From contig JAEZWR010000002.1 in the NCBI GenBank assembly GCA_023420115.1, positions 62,001 to 126,000 on the forward strand: a DNA stretch of 64,000 nt, read 5' to 3'. The translations under genes and the position numbers were made by a program. Shown here piece by piece: positions 62,801 to 64,000 of the stretch. Numbering within the stretch: position 1 is the first letter of the stretch; every line of letters starts with the position of its first letter. The notes beneath the pieces are model-generated. The model searched no databases. It worked only from the letters and a program-made list of their open reading frames with translations, and was not told the DNA's origin. This DNA comes from Bacillota bacterium (GTDB lineage Bacteria > Bacillota > Clostridia > Saccharofermentanales > Fastidiosipilaceae).

Positions 62801-63614
62801 GGTAGATAAAAAATTGAATGACCGTTTAGCTGAGCGAGAGGAAATGTATCAACTCGCAAGAAGAAATGATCCCCTTAAATCAGAAGAAGAAATACGTGAA
62901 CTTGTAAATGCTAGCCTACCTTTGCCTGCTGATGAACATTTGGCTCTTATATTGATTGTTATAGATGAGCTAGCTGATTTAATGGCAGCGGCACATCAAG
63001 ATGTTGAGACGTCTATTGCAAGACTGACAGCAAAAGCAAGAGCTGCCGGTATGCACTTAATTATTGCAACACAACGTCCATCGGTAGATGTAATAACGGG
63101 AACTATTAAGGCTAATACACCGTCAAGACTTGCCTTTGCAGTTTCTTCCCAAGTTGATTCAAGGACAATTTTGGATAGAAATGGTGCTGAAACTCTGCTT
63201 GGCAAAGGAGATATGCTTTATCATCCACTTACTGAGAACAAAGCCAAGAGAGGTCAAGCTGCACTTGTATCTGATTCGGAGGCTGAAGCAGTTGTAGAAT
63301 TTATCAAAGCAAATAACACAGCTGAAGTTAATGAAGAATTAAGTGAAGAAATCCAAGGTGCAAATTCTCAATTAGTGAATTCTAATACTGTAAAAGATGA
63401 ATTATATGATGAAGCAGTTGAGGTTGTTTTGGAAGTTGGTAGTGCTTCTGCATCTGTTCTTCAACGACGATTGAATATCGGTTATCCTAGGGCAGCCCGC
63501 CTAATAGATACTTTAGAGGATGATCACATAATAGGACCGCATGAAGGAAGCAAACCACGTAAACTTAAAATAACTAGAGATGAGTGGGAAGAGATAAAGT
63601 CTAGCAGAGTATAG
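59820..63614 (+). CDS. ftsK: DNA translocase FtsK/SpoIIIE with very long linker
   Basis: FtsK pumps chromosome DNA through the division septum. The 1264-residue protein has about five N-terminal membrane helices (43-62, 76-98, 112-128, 183-200, 203-222). A linker of about 500 residues follows, very rich in N, S, D, E and K with no recognisable fold. The motor begins near residue 750: RPYVFPPLSLL, Walker A GATGSGKS with K910, Walker B LIVIDELADLM, and IATQRPSVDVITG. The C-terminal gamma winged-helix (about 1195-1260) reads DNA polarity sequences. Gram-positive homologues are usually about 750-900 residues. Start behind GAGG. Confidence 0.95.
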   Translation: MPNKKKEGVSSRKLNTEDKMNIYQSEGENLSASTKLSLANEISAILFILLALLTGFILYFSPISNGILGDFIHSFLLGIIGPASYILPLLFFAWGLDLFLNRRREIQLIRSMHFLILIILISAIWQCLTYSGEKFERLLWTYVNNVYVSGRATSKIEATTVLQFLYSGSIDRSIISKSAQFTFGGVIGSCLSLGLNIFLGFAGTTLFLIFAILIELLIIFDFTLKSVGMNIKQFVSVAQEKIRSIFYGYLKKRENLSTSDYEDYDYINVENNKEALLTDEYEQIRNGRSSPLVKEDDEYNISYGNANMREIEFSGQVNTLGFKQKLLRKFGTRNLEKFMASKDIFPFFTYDDKDKHKIIKQNKPKNSSIIDNFNLSNTSNTDFSDAARRSSILEHDRNESANTTRSKEDLLSMPDFLNQRDVVKRAGVPDGKNYPDFLLDVEYKKANNKKDEAMLSKSYDDSLDELLIGESSINRHNHLQGLSQVNENNEVSMPKEAHLDTHKNHGSYSDEVKEWSDKENKVSDNLAVNSQSGQMQNFKDMAHSAQSRELRKSEKLASEAFSKIAAERNRTNNYDEHVSQRLHSDNSSEQIGNIKEIREQNYFSDAIPDYLNDKLNNDTQHNSEAYLTGDGVLSDEEKDRARSAYIKRQNELNNINGLNSQEPNISKESLYISRAKFDVRDKEQIKSFEHSDNEVLENKNDRLTSEFISVENGNRIDLTHRDKSINKSATNYKSHNEVARKEVFKSNSIRPYVFPPLSLLSPANPNSRANRMEIEDTARKLVALLQSFGVETSLSNITSGPTITRFELTPGVGVRVNKILNLSEDIALGLAATGLRIEAPIPGRSAVGIEIPNRVKETVYLRPLLESKEFQENKSMLAAPIGRDIPGEAIICDISKMPHLLVAGATGSGKSVCINAILISLLFRATPKDLRLILIDPKVVELSLYNGIPHLLTPVVTDPQKAANTLNWAVQEMDRRYKLFAKTGCKDLARYNAAVDKKLNDRLAEREEMYQLARRNDPLKSEEEIRELVNASLPLPADEHLALILIVIDELADLMAAAHQDVETSIARLTAKARAAGMHLIIATQRPSVDVITGTIKANTPSRLAFAVSSQVDSRTILDRNGAETLLGKGDMLYHPLTENKAKRGQAALVSDSEAEAVVEFIKANNTAEVNEELSEEIQGANSQLVNSNTVKDELYDEAVEVVLEVGSASASVLQRRLNIGYPRAARLIDTLEDDHIIGPHEGSKPRKLKITRDEWEEIKSSRV

Positions 63615-63648
63615 TATTAAAGTGATTGTTATTTACTAGGGGGCTTTT

Positions 63649-64000
63649 ATGGTAGAGAATAATAACAATATTGAAGAACTAGAAGGAGAGGCCAAAATTC
63701 TAGACGGTAAAATGGTCTCAAACTTAATAAGAGAAAGTATCAAAGAAGAAGTTTCAATTTTACAAAGTAAGGGTGAAATAGTAGCATTAGCTATTGTTTC
63801 TGTCGGGGATGATCCTTCATCTAAGATATATATAAGGAATAAGGTCAAAGCTTCTGAAAAAGTTGGTATTATGTCATATGTATATGATTTGCCATCTGAT
63901 ACTGGTGAAGATGACTTACTTAAACTTTTGGATGAGCTCAACTTAGATGATAAGATTGATGGAATTATAGTTCAGCTTCCTTTGCCTAAACATATTGATG
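63649..64000 (+). CDS. folD: FolD bifunctional methylene-THF dehydrogenase/cyclohydrolase (C-terminus beyond window)
   Basis: The frame opens at an ATG after TAGGGGG and runs off the right edge; 117 residues are visible. AKILDGKMVSNLIRE, LAIVSVGDDPSSKIYIRNKVKASEKVG (with the catalytic lysine of YIRNK) and DGIIVQLPLPKHID are diagnostic of FolD, which interconverts one-carbon tetrahydrofolates with NADP. The first 15 residues are an extra acidic lead. It is 34 bases after ftsK. Confidence 0.95.
   Translation, partial: MVENNNNIEELEGEAKILDGKMVSNLIRESIKEEVSILQSKGEIVALAIVSVGDDPSSKIYIRNKVKASEKVGIMSYVYDLPSDTGEDDLLKLLDELNLDDKIDGIIVQLPLPKHID

Noticed and set aside
1..64000. CRISPR arrays, insertion sequences, prophage genes, tmRNA, SRP RNA, rRNA, T-boxes and common riboswitches
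   Set aside because: I looked for regular repeats, transposase motifs, tandem phage-like genes and the recognisable conserved words of these RNAs and saw none. A covariance-model scan would be decisive.

Overview
The window is an AT-rich stretch of a low-GC Gram-positive chromosome (Bacillota, most probably class Clostridia). The evidence is the Gram-positive replicase PolC, a PASTA-domain PrkC kinase with its PrpC phosphatase, RqcH, RsgA, a FemAB-type aminoacyltransferase, strong GGAGG/GAGGTG ribosome binding sites, and the gene order rpsB-tsf-pyrH-frr-uppS-cdsA-dxr-rseP-ispG-polC-priA. I cannot name a genus. No phage, IS element or CRISPR array was seen, and most of the window is ordinary core genome.

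Layout. (1) 1-12.7 kb is a carbohydrate island. On the minus strand lie a HAD phosphatase (cut by the window edge), a GH2 beta-glycosidase and a GH3 enzyme. Divergent from them is a seven-gene plus-strand operon: sugar isomerase/epimerase-like protein, two Gfo/Idh/MocA oxidoreductases, a second isomerase/epimerase-like protein, a GPH-type symporter, a small TM2 protein and mannonate dehydratase UxuA. It ends at a strong terminator. The glycosidases have no signal peptides, so intact glycosides or uronides are probably imported and processed in the cytoplasm. (2) 12.8-15.4 kb holds a lone FemX-like gene and an unrecognised membrane/helical protein. (3) 15.7-19.3 kb has tRNA-Leu, tRNA-fMet, ruvCAB and queH. 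(4) 19.4-27.2 kb holds rqcH, a MATE transporter, cutC, galT and an aldo/keto reductase. (5) 27.4-45.6 kb has uraA followed by the translation, isoprenoid, lipid and replication genes. (6) 45.8-49.5 kb is a three-gene sugar ABC importer without its ATPase. (7) 49.7-64 kb is def-fmt-rsmB-rlmN-prpC-prkC-rsgA-rpe, tRNA-Trp, rnhA, a Nudix hydrolase, ftsK and the start of folD.

The most striking observation is in PolC. Its proofreading (DEDD) exonuclease domain is recognisable by alignment, but the catalytic residues of motifs ExoI and ExoII are gone, whereas the polymerase and PHP residues are intact. The second is the paired Gfo/Idh/MocA and isomerase-like genes beside glycosidases and uxuA, which fits an oxidative (3-keto-glycoside) route of glycoside cleavage. 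Smaller points are a long acidic extension on RuvB, an EF-Ts with a strong internal duplication, an altered DR motif in RqcH, a roughly 500-residue linker in FtsK, and several leader RNAs with competing hairpins (uraA, rpsB).

All calls come from reading the sequence and from recalled family motifs. No database search or folding program was run.
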